From Klebsiella pneumoniae (GTDB lineage: Bacteria > Pseudomonadota > Gammaproteobacteria > Burkholderiales > UBA3065): a stretch of 64,000 nt of DNA. The DNA lies in the NCBI GenBank assembly GCA_945897555.1, contig CAMDGF010000003.1, forward strand, positions 54,024-118,023. Reading direction: 5' to 3'. Both the position numbers and the translations under genes were made by a program. Below, piece by piece: positions 35,171 to 45,424 of this stretch. The notes under the pieces were generated by a model. That model was not told the DNA's origin and ran no database searches. It was given only the letters and a program-made list of their open reading frames with translations. Position 1 is the first letter of the stretch; every line of letters starts with the position of its first letter.

Positions 35171-36682
35171 ATGTGCGGGATCCTCGGGGTGGTGGCACGG
35201 ACGCCTGTCAATCAGCTCTTGTACGACGGGCTGCAGGTGCTTCAGCACCGTGGGCAGGATGCGGCTGGCATCTGCACCGTGGACGACTCTGTGTTCCATA
35301 TGCACAAGGGTCCGGGTCTGGTGCGCGATGTGTTCCGCACGCGCGATATGCGCAATCTGCATGGCTCCAGCGGCATCGCCCATGTGCGCTACCCCACCGC
35401 CGGGTCCGCCATGAACCCGGCCGAGGCGCAGCCTTTCTATGTCAACTCGCCGTTCGGCATCGTGTTGGCACACAACGGCAACCTCACCAACACCGCTGAG
35501 CTCAAGGACGAGCTGTTCCGTCAAGACTTGCGGCACCTCAACACCAATTCCGATTCCGAGCTGCTGCTCAACGTGCTGGCGCACGAGCTTGCCGCCCAGG
35601 CGCGTGGCGCCGAACTCGACGTTGAGGGCATCTTTGCTGCGGTGTCGGCTGTGCACAAGCGCTGTCGGGGCGCCTATGCGGTGGTCGCGTTGATCGCCGG
35701 GTACGGCTTGCTGGCCTTCCGCGACCCGCATGGTGTGCGACCGTTGGTCTATGGCTCGCACATGACCGATGACGGCCCGGAGTTCCTCGTCGCTTCGGAG
35801 AGCGTCGCGCTCGACACCTTGGGTTTCAGTCTGGTGCGCGACATCAACGCCGGTGAGGCGCTATTCATTGATTTTGGTGGCAGCCTCTACACGCGGCAAT
35901 GCAGTGAGTCGCCAGCGCGGTTGCCGTGTCTGTTCGAATTTGTCTACTTTGCGCGACCCGATTCGGTGATCGACGGCCTGTCGGTCTACCAGACGCGCCT
36001 CGCCATGGGCGAGCAGCTCGCCCACAAGATGCGCGCGCTCGGAGGCTTCGACGACGTCGACGTGGTCATCCCGATCCCCGATTCGAGTCGGCCCTCGGCC
36101 ATGGAATTGGCCAAGCACCTGGGCGTGGATTACCGCGAGGGCTTCGTCAAGAATCGCTACATCGGCCGCACTTTCATCATGCCGGGGCAGGCCACGCGCA
36201 AGAAGTCGGTGCGGCAGAAACTCAACGCCATCGCCTCGGAGTTCGAAGGCAAGAACGTGCTCATCGTTGACGACTCCATCGTGCGAGGCACCACCAGCCG
36301 CGAAATCGTGCAGATGGCGCGTGATGCCGGCGCGCGCAAAGTCTATTTCGCCTCGGCGGCACCGCCGGTGCGCTATCCCAATGTCTATGGCATCGACATG
36401 CCGACCAGCGAGGAGTTGATCGCCAGTGGCCGTGACGATGATGAGATCGCGGCAGAGATCGGCGTCGATCGCTTGGTCTATCAGGATATCGAAGGCCTGG
36501 TGCGCATCCTAGGCGAGGCCAATCAGCAAATCGACGGCTTTGAGGCCTCGTGCTTCACCGGGTGCTACCTCACAGGCGACATCACGCCCGACTATCTGCA
36601 CGCCCTGCAGGCCGATCGGGGCAGGGCGCCGGTGCGCGCCGCGCAGCAACAACTCGACCTCACGCTGGCGGGCTTGGAATGA
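35171..36682 (+). CDS. purF: amidophosphoribosyltransferase
   Basis: First committed enzyme of purine synthesis, replacing pyrophosphate of PRPP with ammonia from glutamine. The 503-aa protein has the N-terminal nucleophile Cys2 (MCGILGVVART) exposed after Met removal, the glutaminase elements HVRYPTAGS and AHNGNLTN, and the PRPP-binding loop VLIVDDSIVRGTTSRE. The sequence looks like the E. coli type without an Fe-S cluster. GGAGG precedes the ATG. A purR-like operator was not evident by eye. Confidence 0.97.
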   Translation: MCGILGVVARTPVNQLLYDGLQVLQHRGQDAAGICTVDDSVFHMHKGPGLVRDVFRTRDMRNLHGSSGIAHVRYPTAGSAMNPAEAQPFYVNSPFGIVLAHNGNLTNTAELKDELFRQDLRHLNTNSDSELLLNVLAHELAAQARGAELDVEGIFAAVSAVHKRCRGAYAVVALIAGYGLLAFRDPHGVRPLVYGSHMTDDGPEFLVASESVALDTLGFSLVRDINAGEALFIDFGGSLYTRQCSESPARLPCLFEFVYFARPDSVIDGLSVYQTRLAMGEQLAHKMRALGGFDDVDVVIPIPDSSRPSAMELAKHLGVDYREGFVKNRYIGRTFIMPGQATRKKSVRQKLNAIASEFEGKNVLIVDDSIVRGTTSREIVQMARDAGARKVYFASAAPPVRYPNVYGIDMPTSEELIASGRDDDEIAAEIGVDRLVYQDIEGLVRILGEANQQIDGFEASCFTGCYLTGDITPDYLHALQADRGRAPVRAAQQQLDLTLAGLE

Positions 36683-36731
36683 GCCGCGCTCACTCGCCTG
36701 CTGGCCCAGCCAGCCTCTTCGATCGCACACC

Positions 36732-37922
36732 ATGACCCCGAGCAAGCCACTGCCACCCGGTCTGCAACCCGAGACGCTGGCGGTCCGTGCCGGCATCGAC
36801 CGCAGCCACCACGGCGAGCACGCCGAGGCGATGTTCCTCACCTCGAGTTTTGTCTTCCCGAGCGCCCACGAGGCCGCCGAGCGCTTTCAGGGCCGCAGCC
36901 CGGGCAACGTCTATTCACGCTTCACCAACCCCACCGTCACCGCCTTCGAGGAACGTCTGGCGGCGATGGAAGGTGCCGAGATGTGCGTCGCCACCGCCAG
37001 CGGCATGGCGGCGATCCTGTCGATGTGCATGGGCATGCTCAAGAGCGGCGACCACATCGTCTCCTCCGGCAGCATCTTCGGCTCCACCGTCAACCTGTTC
37101 GCCAAGTGGCTGACGCGTTTTGGCATCGAGACCACCTTTGTGGCCAGCGGCGACCCGGCGGCGTGGCGTGCGGCGATGCGGCCCTCCACCAGCCTGGTCT
37201 ACCTCGAGACCCCTTCGAACCCGATGACCGAGGTCTTCGACATCGAAGCCATCGCTCAAGTGACGCACGACGCCGGCGCGCTGCTGGCGGTCGACAACTG
37301 CTTCTGCACCCCGGCGCTGCAGAAGCCGCTCGAACTCGGTGCCGACCTCATCATCCACTCGGCGACCAAGTACCTGGATGGGCAGGGCAGGGTGCTGGGT
37401 GGCGCGGTGCTGGGCCCCAAGGCCCTGCTGCATGACACCGTCTACCAGTTCCTCCGCACCGCCGGGCCGAGCATGAGCGCCTTCAACGCCTGGGTGGTGC
37501 TCAAGGGCCTGGAGACGCTGAAGGTGCGCGTCGATGCGCAGTCGGCCAATGCGCTGGCTGTGGCGCGCTGGCTCGAGGCGCACCCGGCCGTCGAACGGGT
37601 CTGGTACCCAGGGCTGCCCTCGCATCCGCAGCACGCGCTCGCCATGCGGCAGCAGTCTTCTGGCGGCGCGATCGTGTCATTTGAGGTGAAGGGCGGCCGC
37701 GAGGCGGCTTGGCGCGTGATCGATCACACGCAGGTGTGCTCGATCACGGCCAACCTGGGCGACACCAAGACCACCATCACCCACCCGGCGACCACCACGC
37801 ACGGTCGCATCAGCGCCGAGGAACGGGCCGCGGCCGGGATCACCGAGGGGCTGATCCGCCTGGCGGTGGGTCTCGAGTCGCCGCAGGACCTGATCACCGA
37901 CCTCGGCCGTGGGATGCGTTGA
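36732..37922 (+). CDS. metZ: O-succinylhomoserine sulfhydrylase
   Basis: PLP enzyme of the Cys/Met-metabolism family making homocysteine directly from O-succinylhomoserine and sulfide. The 396-aa protein has PLP-binding Lys213 in HSATKYLDGQG, YSRFTNPTV, ATASGMAAIL and LETPSNPM. The purF-metZ linkage and the GQGRVLGGAV pattern after the lysine favour MetZ over cystathionine gamma-synthase; the substrate is inferred. ATG 36732 was chosen; the upstream frame overlaps purF. It follows purF by 49 bp. Confidence 0.92.
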   Translation: MTPSKPLPPGLQPETLAVRAGIDRSHHGEHAEAMFLTSSFVFPSAHEAAERFQGRSPGNVYSRFTNPTVTAFEERLAAMEGAEMCVATASGMAAILSMCMGMLKSGDHIVSSGSIFGSTVNLFAKWLTRFGIETTFVASGDPAAWRAAMRPSTSLVYLETPSNPMTEVFDIEAIAQVTHDAGALLAVDNCFCTPALQKPLELGADLIIHSATKYLDGQGRVLGGAVLGPKALLHDTVYQFLRTAGPSMSAFNAWVVLKGLETLKVRVDAQSANALAVARWLEAHPAVERVWYPGLPSHPQHALAMRQQSSGGAIVSFEVKGGREAAWRVIDHTQVCSITANLGDTKTTITHPATTTHGRISAEERAAAGITEGLIRLAVGLESPQDLITDLGRGMR

Positions 37923-37977
37923 CCCGGGGCTGACCTGACGCACGGTCGGGCGACCGCAGCCCGACGAGAATCGGTGC

Positions 37978-40617
37978 ATGTCCAGGTGCACCATCAAGTC
38001 TCTGTCCCGATCGTCGGGCTCTCGCGGCGACGGGCGCACTCGGCCGCAGGCCGGACAGCTTTTCGATGAGCTGAGTGGACTGGCCTTTGCCGCGCCCGAG
38101 CAACTGCTCGCCGACCTTGGCGCATCTGCAAGCGGGCTGAGCACTCAGGCCGCACTGGAGCGTCTGCGCACCTGCGGACCCAACACCCTGCAGATGGGGC
38201 AACGGCCAACGGCACTGATGGAACTGCTGCGCCTGCTCGTCTCGCCCCTGTCTTTGCTGCTGATGGCGCTGGCGGTGGTGTCGTGGTTGACCGGCGAGAT
38301 GCGCGGCGCGGTGGTTATCTCTGCCATGGTGCTGCTTTCGACCCTGCTTGGTTTTGTCCAGGAGCGTCGCTCGAGCCGAGCCGCCGAGAAGCTCAAGGCG
38401 CTGGTGAGCACGCGCGTGCTGCTGCAGCGCGATGGTGGGGCGCGCGAGGTCGACCTCGCCGAGGTGGTGCCCGGCGATATCGTTCACCTCGCGGTGGGCG
38501 ATCTGGTGCCGGCAGACCTTCGCCTGCTCGACAGCAAGGACCTGTTCGTCAACGAGTCCTCGCTGAGCGGCGAGTCGCTCCCCGCCGACAAGCGCCACGC
38601 CCCACCCGATTCCTCTGCCAGCGGCGCCTTTGAGCTCAACAACCTGTGCTTTATGGGTAGCCACGTGGTGTCGGGGACCGCGCAGGGCTTGGTGCTGCGT
38701 ACCGGTGCGGCGACCTTTTTTGGCCATGTTGCCGATGAGACCACGCGGCAGCGCAAGCGCTCCGCCTTCGATCTCGGCCTCGAGCGCTTCACCGCGCTCA
38801 TGATCCGCTTCATGGCGGTGATGGTGCCGGCGGTGTTCGTCATCAACGGACTGGTCAGGGGCGACTGGTTCGAGGCTGCGCTGTTCGCTGTCGCCGTTGC
38901 GGTCGGTCTGACGCCCGAGATGCTGCCGATGCTGGCTACCATCAACCTGGCCAAGGGTGCCCTGGCGATGGCGCGGCGCAAGGTCATCGTCAAGCGCCTC
39001 ACGGCGGTCCAGAACATGGGCGCGATGGATGTGCTCTGCACTGACAAGACCGGCACCCTGACCCAGGACTGCGTGATCCTTGAGCGGCACGTTGACGTCA
39101 GCGGCGCCCCGGACCTGCGGGTGCTCGAATTCGCTTACCTGAATAGCCACTACCAGTCGGGCATGCGCAACCTCCTCGACGAGGCGGTGCTGCGGCATGT
39201 CGAGGTGCACGAGAGGCTGCACGACATGGACAGCTACCGGCGCATCGACGAGATCCCGTTCGATTTCGAGCGGCGGCGCATGTCGGTGGTGGTCGAGAAG
39301 AACGACCGCAGCCACATCCTTATCTGCAAGGGCGCGGTGGAGGAGGTGTTCGCCTGTTGCAGCGTGGCACAGGTGGGCGACGACCTGATCCCGCTCGACG
39401 AGTCGCACCGCCAGCGCCTCGACCGCGTGGTAGCGGACCTGAACGCCGAGGGCTTCCGCGTGATCGCCGTGGCCGTCCGCGAGGAGCCATCGACGCCGCA
39501 TGAATATGCGGTTGCCGATGAGGTGGGCCTGACCCTGCTGGGCTACGTCGCCTTCCTCGACCCGCCCAAGGAGTCGGCGGGGCCGGCCATCGCCGCGCTG
39601 CGTGATGCCGGCGTGACGGTAAAGATCCTCACCGGCGACAACGAGCGTGTGACCCGCAAGATCTGCCACGACGTCGGCCTGCCGGTCGAGCGCATCGTGC
39701 TCGGCCATGAGACCGATGCGTTGGACGAGGCGGCGCTGGCGGCGCTGGCCGAGGCCACGTCGGTGTTCGCCAAGATGACGCCCGAGCAGAAGTCGCGGGT
39801 GATCCGCGCGCTGCAATCGCGCGGCCGGGTGGTCGGCTACATGGGCGACGGTATCAATGACGGGCCAGGCCTGCGGGCGGCCGATGTCAGCTTCTCGGTG
39901 GAGTCCGCGGTCGACATCGCCCGCGAGTCGGCCGACATCATCCTGCTCGAGAAGAGCCTGATGGTGCTGCAGCAGGGCGTGACCGAGGGCCGCAGGGTGT
40001 TCGGCAACCTGATGAAGTACATCCGCATGTCTGCCAGCTCCAACTTCGGGAACATGTTCAGCATGCTCGGCGCCAGCGCGCTGCTGCCATTCCTGCCGAT
40101 GGCGCCGGTGCAGATCATGCTCAACAACCTGCTCTACGACGTCTCGCAGACCGCGGTGCCGACCGACACGGTCGACGAGGCCTACCTGCGCCAGCCACGT
40201 GCCTGGGACATCGGCGGCATCGCCAGGACCATGTTCTTCATCGGCCCGGTGAGTTCACTGTTCGACTACGCGACCTTCGCGCTGATGTGGTTCGTGCTCG
40301 GCGCCACCACACCCGCAGATGCGGCGCTGTTCCAGACCGGCTGGTTCGTCGAGTCGCTGCTCTCGCAGACACTCATCGTCCACGTGCTGCGCACCTCACG
40401 GGTGCCATTCCTGGAGAGTGCGCCGAGTCCCGCGCTGTTGGCGACCACCCTGGGCGTGTGCGCCATCGGCGTGCTGCTGCCCTACACGCCGGCTGGCGCC
40501 ACCTTCGACCTTGTGCCGCTGCCGACCGAGTACTGGCTGGCACTTGCTGCGATGCTGCCGGCTTACATGCTGCTGACGCAGTGGGTGAAGAGCCGCCTAC
40601 TGGGTGCCGTGAGCTGA
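37978..40617 (+). CDS. mgtA: MgtA-type magnesium-importing P-type ATPase
   Basis: P3B-type ATPase of the inner membrane importing Mg2+. The 879-aa protein has an N-terminal cytoplasmic tail, about ten membrane helices, actuator-domain SGES (SSLSGESLPADK), the phosphorylation site Asp356 in CTDKTGTLTQD, and hinge GDGINDGPGLRAADV (the usual TGDGVND shows as MGDGINDGP). The membrane motif VGLTPEMLPM is typical of MgtA/MgtB. The gap to metZ is only 55 bp, with no room for the long Mg2+-sensing leader of enteric mgtA. Confidence 0.92.
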   Translation: MSRCTIKSLSRSSGSRGDGRTRPQAGQLFDELSGLAFAAPEQLLADLGASASGLSTQAALERLRTCGPNTLQMGQRPTALMELLRLLVSPLSLLLMALAVVSWLTGEMRGAVVISAMVLLSTLLGFVQERRSSRAAEKLKALVSTRVLLQRDGGAREVDLAEVVPGDIVHLAVGDLVPADLRLLDSKDLFVNESSLSGESLPADKRHAPPDSSASGAFELNNLCFMGSHVVSGTAQGLVLRTGAATFFGHVADETTRQRKRSAFDLGLERFTALMIRFMAVMVPAVFVINGLVRGDWFEAALFAVAVAVGLTPEMLPMLATINLAKGALAMARRKVIVKRLTAVQNMGAMDVLCTDKTGTLTQDCVILERHVDVSGAPDLRVLEFAYLNSHYQSGMRNLLDEAVLRHVEVHERLHDMDSYRRIDEIPFDFERRRMSVVVEKNDRSHILICKGAVEEVFACCSVAQVGDDLIPLDESHRQRLDRVVADLNAEGFRVIAVAVREEPSTPHEYAVADEVGLTLLGYVAFLDPPKESAGPAIAALRDAGVTVKILTGDNERVTRKICHDVGLPVERIVLGHETDALDEAALAALAEATSVFAKMTPEQKSRVIRALQSRGRVVGYMGDGINDGPGLRAADVSFSVESAVDIARESADIILLEKSLMVLQQGVTEGRRVFGNLMKYIRMSASSNFGNMFSMLGASALLPFLPMAPVQIMLNNLLYDVSQTAVPTDTVDEAYLRQPRAWDIGGIARTMFFIGPVSSLFDYATFALMWFVLGATTPADAALFQTGWFVESLLSQTLIVHVLRTSRVPFLESAPSPALLATTLGVCAIGVLLPYTPAGATFDLVPLPTEYWLALAAMLPAYMLLTQWVKSRLLGAVS

Positions 40618-40626
40618 GGCGCCGGC

Positions 40627-42336
40627 TCAGCCCTTGAGCATGGCGATGACACGGCCCGCTGCCTCCGCCACCGGCCAGTTGCCGCCCTCGCCGCTGCGGC
40701 GGCACTTGTACTCGACCTCACCGTTGGCCAGCGCGCGGTCGCCCACCGTGATGCGGTGCGGGATGCCGATCAGCTCCATGTCGGCGAACATCACGCCCGG
40801 GCGCTCGTCGCGGTCCTCGAACAGCACGTCGACGCCGGCCGCCTGCAGCTCGGCGTAGAGGCGCTCCGCGGTCTCCCTGACCGCCGCGCTCTTGGCCAGG
40901 CCCAGCGCCACCACGACCACCTGGAACGGCGCCATGGCGGCGGGGAAGGTGATGCCCCGCTCGTCATGGTTCTGCTCGATCGATGCCGCGACGATGCGGC
41001 TCACGCCGATGCCGTAGCAGCCCATCTCCATCACCTGCGACTGGCCGGACTCGTCGAGGTACGTGGCGCCCATCGCGCTGGAATACTTGTTGCCAAGCTG
41101 GAAGATGTGACCGACCTCGATGCCGCGCGCGATCTCGAGCGTGCCCTTGCCGTCCGGAGAAGGGCCGCCAGCCTCGGCGTTGCGCAGATCGGCCACCTCG
41201 GCCTCGGGCAGGTCGCGGCCCCAGTTCACGCCGGTGAGGTGGTAGCCGTCCTCGTTGGCGCCGCAGACCCAGTCGGCCATCGCCGCGACGCTGCGATCCG
41301 CAACCACGCGCGCCTGCAGACCGACCGGACCGATCGAGCCCGCACCACAGCCGGCCGCCTCACGCACCTCGGCCTCGTTGGCAAAGCGCAGCGCGCCCGC
41401 AAGACCGGCCAGCTTGCCGGCCTTGACCTCGTTGAGGGTGTGGTCGCCGCGCACCAGCAGGGCGACGGTGGTGCCGGCCTCGTCGACCATCAGCAGGGTC
41501 TTGACGATGCGTGAGGCTGGCACGCCGAGACCCGCCGCCACCTCGTCGATCGAATGCATCTTTGGCGTGGCGACCTTGCTCATGGCCGCCGCGGGCGCAG
41601 GACGCGGCGCGGCCGGTGCAACCGCTTCTGCCAGTTCCACGTTGGCGGCGTAGCCGGACTGCGGACACCAGGCGATGGCATCCTCACCGCTGTCGGCCAG
41701 CACGTGGAACTCGTGCGAGCCAGAGCCACCGATGGCCCCGGTGTCTGCCGCCACGGCGCGGAAGTGCAGACCGAGCCGCTCGAAGATGCGCGTGTAGGTG
41801 GCGTGCATCACCGCGTAGGTCTGCTCGAGGCAGGCGCGGCTGCTGTGGAACGAGTAGGCGTCCTTCATCAGGAATTCGCGCGCGCGCATCACGCCAAAGC
41901 GCGGCCGGATCTCGTCGCGGAACTTGGTCTGGATCTGGTAGAGGTTGAGCGGCAGCTGGCGGTAGCTCTTCACCTCCCGCCGGACCAGGTCGGTGATCAC
42001 CTCCTCGTGGGTGGGGCCGAAGCAGAAGTCGCGCTCGTGGCGGTCTTTGATCTTGAGCATCTGCGGGCCGAACAGCGCCCAGCGGCCGGATTCCTGCCAA
42101 AGCTCGGCGGGTTGCACGGCGGGCATCAGCAGCTCGTTGGCGCCGGCGCGGTCCATCTCCTCGCGCACCACTGCCTCGACCTTGCGCAGCACGCGCAAGC
42201 CCAGCGGCATCCAGGTGTAGAGGCCGGAACCGAGACGGCGGATCAGGCCGGCGCGCAGCATCAGCTTGTGCGACACGAGCTCGGCCTCGTTGGGCGCTTC
42301 CTTGAGGGTGGTGATGAGCAGCTGGCTGGAGCGCAT
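40627..42336 (-). CDS. proS: prolyl-tRNA synthetase
   Basis: Charges tRNA-Pro. At 569 aa it is the bacterial type with the editing (INS) domain between motifs 2 and 3 (about residues 225-405, including [18 protein letters not shown] and [13 protein letters not shown]). Class II motifs are [14 protein letters not shown] (motif 1 region), [21 protein letters not shown] (motif 2) and [18 protein letters not shown] (motif 3). It converges on mgtA with 9 bp between stops and is divergent from the spermidine-synthase-like gene. Confidence 0.97.
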   Translation of the reverse strand: MRSSQLLITTLKEAPNEAELVSHKLMLRAGLIRRLGSGLYTWMPLGLRVLRKVEAVVREEMDRAGANELLMPAVQPAELWQESGRWALFGPQMLKIKDRHERDFCFGPTHEEVITDLVRREVKSYRQLPLNLYQIQTKFRDEIRPRFGVMRAREFLMKDAYSFHSSRACLEQTYAVMHATYTRIFERLGLHFRAVAADTGAIGGSGSHEFHVLADSGEDAIAWCPQSGYAANVELAEAVAPAAPRPAPAAAMSKVATPKMHSIDEVAAGLGVPASRIVKTLLMVDEAGTTVALLVRGDHTLNEVKAGKLAGLAGALRFANEAEVREAAGCGAGSIGPVGLQARVVADRSVAAMADWVCGANEDGYHLTGVNWGRDLPEAEVADLRNAEAGGPSPDGKGTLEIARGIEVGHIFQLGNKYSSAMGATYLDESGQSQVMEMGCYGIGVSRIVAASIEQNHDERGITFPAAMAPFQVVVVALGLAKSAAVRETAERLYAELQAAGVDVLFEDRDERPGVMFADMELIGIPHRITVGDRALANGEVEYKCRRSGEGGNWPVAEAAGRVIAMLKG

Positions 42337-42414
42337 GGTCGGCGGGCCTGGACAAAAGCCGGTATTTTAGGCGGCTTTGCGTCTGCCCAAGGGGGCGGCG
42401 TACCGGAGAGCGGC

Positions 42415-43194
42415 ATGGCATTGCGTGGACGCCTGCGCGGCGGCGGGCAGGGCATCGAGGTGAGCGAGCGCGACGGCGTGCGCTACCTGCACATCGGCTC
42501 GACCGACATCCAGAGCGCGATGCGCGTCGACCGCCCTTACGACCTCGAACTCACCTACAGCCGCTGTGTGTTCGCGCCGCTGCTCTTTGCGCCGATGCCG
42601 CGACGCGTGTTCACCATCGGACTGGGTGGCGGGTCGATCCCCAAGTTCATCCACCATCATATGCCCGAGGTGGTGCAGACGGTGGTCGAGATCGACCCGC
42701 GCGTGGTGGCGGTGGCGCGCACGCAGTTCATGCTGCCGCCCGAGGATGAACGCCTCACCCTCTGGATCGGCGACGGCGCCGAGGCCTTGCGCCGCGAGAC
42801 CGTGCCACAGGACTGGATCCTGCTCGACGGCTTTGACGGTTCGGAGCAGTCCGATGGCCTCACCACTGAGGACTTCTACGCTGAATGTGCCCGGCGCTTG
42901 ACGCCGACCGGCGTACTGATCGCCAACATCTGGAGCACGGCGTCCACCTACGACGCGCAGATCGACCGCTTGCGGCGCATCTTTCCCGAGCGCCTGCTCC
43001 TGCTGCCGGCCGGCTTCAAGAGCAACGTGCTCTGCCTCGGTTTTGCCGCGCCCCCTCGGCCGCTCGACTGGGCGGCGCTGCGCCTTGCTGCGCGCCAGTG
43101 GCAGGGCGCCCTGGGTTTGCCGTTCGATCAGTTCCTCGACGACTTCAAGCGGCTCAACGCACACGACTCGCGCCATCTCCAGCCGGGCGGGTAG
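42415..43194 (+). CDS. spermidine synthase-like (SpeE-fold) protein
   Basis: A 259-aa Rossmann-fold protein of the polyamine aminopropyltransferase family. It shows GLGGGSIPKFIHHHMP (cofactor-binding Gly-rich loop), VVEIDPRVVAVAR and IGDGAEALRRE, and DWILLDGFDGSEQSDGL near the active site. The canonical SpeE GGGDG is altered to GGGSI, and the usual N-terminal beta-domain is short, so aminopropyl transfer is not assured; it may be a divergent methyltransferase. GGAGAG precedes ATG 42415; the long upstream frame is antisense to proS. Followed by rppH. Confidence 0.82.
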   Translation: MALRGRLRGGGQGIEVSERDGVRYLHIGSTDIQSAMRVDRPYDLELTYSRCVFAPLLFAPMPRRVFTIGLGGGSIPKFIHHHMPEVVQTVVEIDPRVVAVARTQFMLPPEDERLTLWIGDGAEALRRETVPQDWILLDGFDGSEQSDGLTTEDFYAECARRLTPTGVLIANIWSTASTYDAQIDRLRRIFPERLLLLPAGFKSNVLCLGFAAPPRPLDWAALRLAARQWQGALGLPFDQFLDDFKRLNAHDSRHLQPGG

Positions 43195-43289
43195 ACGCGG
43201 GCGGCAAGTGACCAGTTCCGGCAAATGTGTTATGAAAAGAGCAGTCAACCGTTTTAGCGCTGCCCGTAAGGGCGGCGCCCGCAGTGAAA

Positions 43290-43829
43290 ATGATCGATCG
43301 GGATGGATACCGCGCCAACGTCGGGATCATCTTGTGCAACGCCAGGGGCGAGGTGTTCTGGGGCAAGCGTGTGCGCCAGCACTCTTGGCAGTTCCCACAG
43401 GGTGGCATCAAGCGTGGCGAATCGCCGGAGCAGGCGATGTACCGCGAACTCCACGAGGAGGTCGGGTTGCTGCCTGAGCACGTCCGTATCCTTGGGCGCA
43501 CCCGTGAGTGGCTGCGCTACGACGTGCCGGAACAATGGCTGCGCCGTGACAACCGTAGCAACTACCGCGGCCAGAAGCAGATCTGGTACCTGCTGCGACT
43601 CATCGGGCGCGACAACGATGTGTGCTTGCGCGCCACCGAGAAGCCCGAGTTCGACGCGTGGTGCTGGAGCGACTACTGGTCGCCGGTGGATGCCGTGGTG
43701 GAGTTCAAGCGCGAGGTCTATCGCATGGCACTCGGCGAATTGAGGCATCTGCTGGCAATATCGGCTTTGTCGCGGCACCCGCTGTCGTCCGCGCGGACCA
43801 GCCGCCCCCGTGCCGCTGAGCCGTTGTGA
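43290..43829 (+). CDS. rppH: RNA pyrophosphohydrolase
   Basis: Nudix hydrolase removing pyrophosphate from 5' ends of mRNA and so triggering decay. From ATG 43290 ([15 protein letters not shown], the family start; GTG 43284 adds two residues) it is 179 aa. The Nudix box [20 protein letters not shown] followed by VGL fits GX5EX7[19 protein letters not shown] and [10 protein letters not shown] are typical of RppH. The C-terminal 30 residues are not conserved. The stop overlaps the next gene as GTGA. proS/rppH proximity is common in the group. Confidence 0.95.
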   Translation: MIDRDGYRANVGIILCNARGEVFWGKRVRQHSWQFPQGGIKRGESPEQAMYRELHEEVGLLPEHVRILGRTREWLRYDVPEQWLRRDNRSNYRGQKQIWYLLRLIGRDNDVCLRATEKPEFDAWCWSDYWSPVDAVVEFKREVYRMALGELRHLLAISALSRHPLSSARTSRPRAAEPL

Positions 43830-44419
43830 GGAGCGCTCGCACCCTGAGGTCGGGCCTGGCGGCGCTGTTCTGGGTCGCAGGGCTCGGGCCGGCGGGGGTG
43901 TGGGCGGGCGGCCCCAATCCCCTGAACCCGCAGTCGGCGCCGTCGCGTTACATCGAGCCGGAGAAGAAGCCTGAGCAAGAGGCTGAGGTGGTGCTGCCGG
44001 CTTATCCGGAAGCAAGCGCGGCCCTCATCCGGTTTGACACCACGGCCGTCTCGCGCAACCGGTTCTTCATCGACCGTGATTCCTTGCAGATCGCCGCGGA
44101 CCGCTCGATCCGCTACACGCTGGTGATCGAGTCACCCAGTGGCGTGCGCAATGTGAGCTTTGAGGGCATGCGCTGCAGCACCGCGGAGGTGAAGACCTAT
44201 GCTTGGGGCACCAGCGAGGGCAAGTGGTATCCCGCCAAAGAGCCTAAATGGCAGCCGATCCGCGCTGACCGGCTGAACGGGCAGCACGAGGCTCTGTTTG
44301 AACGTTATTTCTGTGAGGCCGCGAGTGCTGCGCGGACCGCCAGTGACATCCTGCAACTGATGCAGCAGAAAGACCGGCGTGTGCCGACCACCGCAAACCC
44401 GCTAAGGCTGTTCCAGTAG
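43826..44419 (+). CDS. CNP1-family exported protein
   Basis: A 197-aa protein resembling the neisserial cryptic protein CNP1 family, of unknown function. GTG 43826 overlaps the rppH stop. A signal peptide (residues 1-28, [23 protein letters not shown]) precedes a mature part with [25 protein letters not shown] and [21 protein letters not shown]. Two Cys (in MRCST and YFCEAAS) may pair. Its last 18 bases overlap the 3' end of convergent ispH. Confidence 0.85.
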   Translation: MRSARTLRSGLAALFWVAGLGPAGVWAGGPNPLNPQSAPSRYIEPEKKPEQEAEVVLPAYPEASAALIRFDTTAVSRNRFFIDRDSLQIAADRSIRYTLVIESPSGVRNVSFEGMRCSTAEVKTYAWGTSEGKWYPAKEPKWQPIRADRLNGQHEALFERYFCEAASAARTASDILQLMQQKDRRVPTTANPLRLFQ

Positions 44420-45346
44420 CGAGGCCCTCTCGAGCGTCTTGGGGATGGGGAACACCACATCCTCCTCCACCCCGGCCATATCCTCGACGCTGCAGGCGCC
44501 GAGGTCGCGCAGGCGCGCCAGCACCTCTTGCACGAGCAGTTCGGGCGCCGATGCGCCGGCGGTGACGCCCAGGGTCTCGATGCCTTCGAGCCAAGCCGGG
44601 TCGATATCAATGGCGCCGTCGATCAAGCGCGCTGGGGTGCCGACATCGCGTGAAACCTCGCACAGGCGGTTCGAGTTGCTGCTGTTCTTCGAGCCGACCA
44701 CCAGCACCAGGTCGCAGCGCGGCGCAAGCGACTTGACCGCATCCTGACGGTTCTGCGTGGCGTAGCAGATGTCGTCCTTCTTCGGCCCGACGACCTTGGG
44801 AAAGCGCGCACGCAGGGCATTGACCACGGTCTGTGCGTCGTCCACGGAGAGCGTGGTCTGGGTGACGTAGGCCAGGTTGTCCGGATCAGACACCGGCACC
44901 TTGGCGACATCGGCCACCGTTTCGACCAGGTGCATGCCGCCCTCGCTTTGTCCCATGGTGCCTTCGACCTCCGGGTGCCCGGCGTGGCCGATCATGATCA
45001 CTTCCTGCTGCTTGGTGCGCAGGCGACCGACCTCCACATGCACCTTGGTGACCAGCGGGCAGGTGGCGTCGAACACCTGGAAACCGCGGCGAGCGGCTTC
45101 TTCGCGCACGGCCAGCGATACCCCATGCGCGGAGAACACCAGCACTGCCCCGCCCGGCACCTCGTCGAGGTCTTCGATAAAGACGGCGCCTTTGGTGCGC
45201 AGATCGTCGACCACATAGCGGTTGTGCACCACCTCATGGCGCACATAGACCGGCTTGCCATGCAGGGCGAGGGCGCGTTCAACGATCTCGATGGCGCGAT
45301 CGACACCAGCACAGAAACCGCGGGGATTGGCGAGAAGGACTTTCAT
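44402..45346 (-). CDS. ispH: 4-hydroxy-3-methylbut-2-enyl diphosphate reductase
   Basis: Last enzyme of the MEP isoprenoid pathway, making IPP and DMAPP through a [4Fe-4S] cluster. The 314-aa protein has ligands Cys12 ([12 protein letters not shown]), Cys96 ([11 protein letters not shown]) and Cys194 ([10 protein letters not shown]), with conserved [15 protein letters not shown] and [11 protein letters not shown]. It lies 78 bp after lspA in the ileS-lspA-ispH order. The fkpB gene that often sits between lspA and ispH is absent. Confidence 0.97.
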   Translation of the reverse strand: MKVLLANPRGFCAGVDRAIEIVERALALHGKPVYVRHEVVHNRYVVDDLRTKGAVFIEDLDEVPGGAVLVFSAHGVSLAVREEAARRGFQVFDATCPLVTKVHVEVGRLRTKQQEVIMIGHAGHPEVEGTMGQSEGGMHLVETVADVAKVPVSDPDNLAYVTQTTLSVDDAQTVVNALRARFPKVVGPKKDDICYATQNRQDAVKSLAPRCDLVLVVGSKNSSNSNRLCEVSRDVGTPARLIDGAIDIDPAWLEGIETLGVTAGASAPELLVQEVLARLRDLGACSVEDMAGVEEDVVFPIPKTLERASLLEQP

Positions 45347-45424
45347 CGTGGCCTCGTCAGATGTTCGGGCGCGACGCCGACTGTCGTCCCGCCCGGCCGA
45401 TTGTCTCGCTTTCGGCGGCCACTG

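Noticed and set aside
37923..37977. Mg2+ riboswitch leader for mgtA
   Set aside because: Only 55 bp are available and no M-box-like or mgtA-leader structure is apparent.
37894..39816. A 640-codon minus-strand frame opposite mgtA
   Set aside because: The plus-strand frame encodes an intact P-type ATPase with all motifs; the reverse frame has none.
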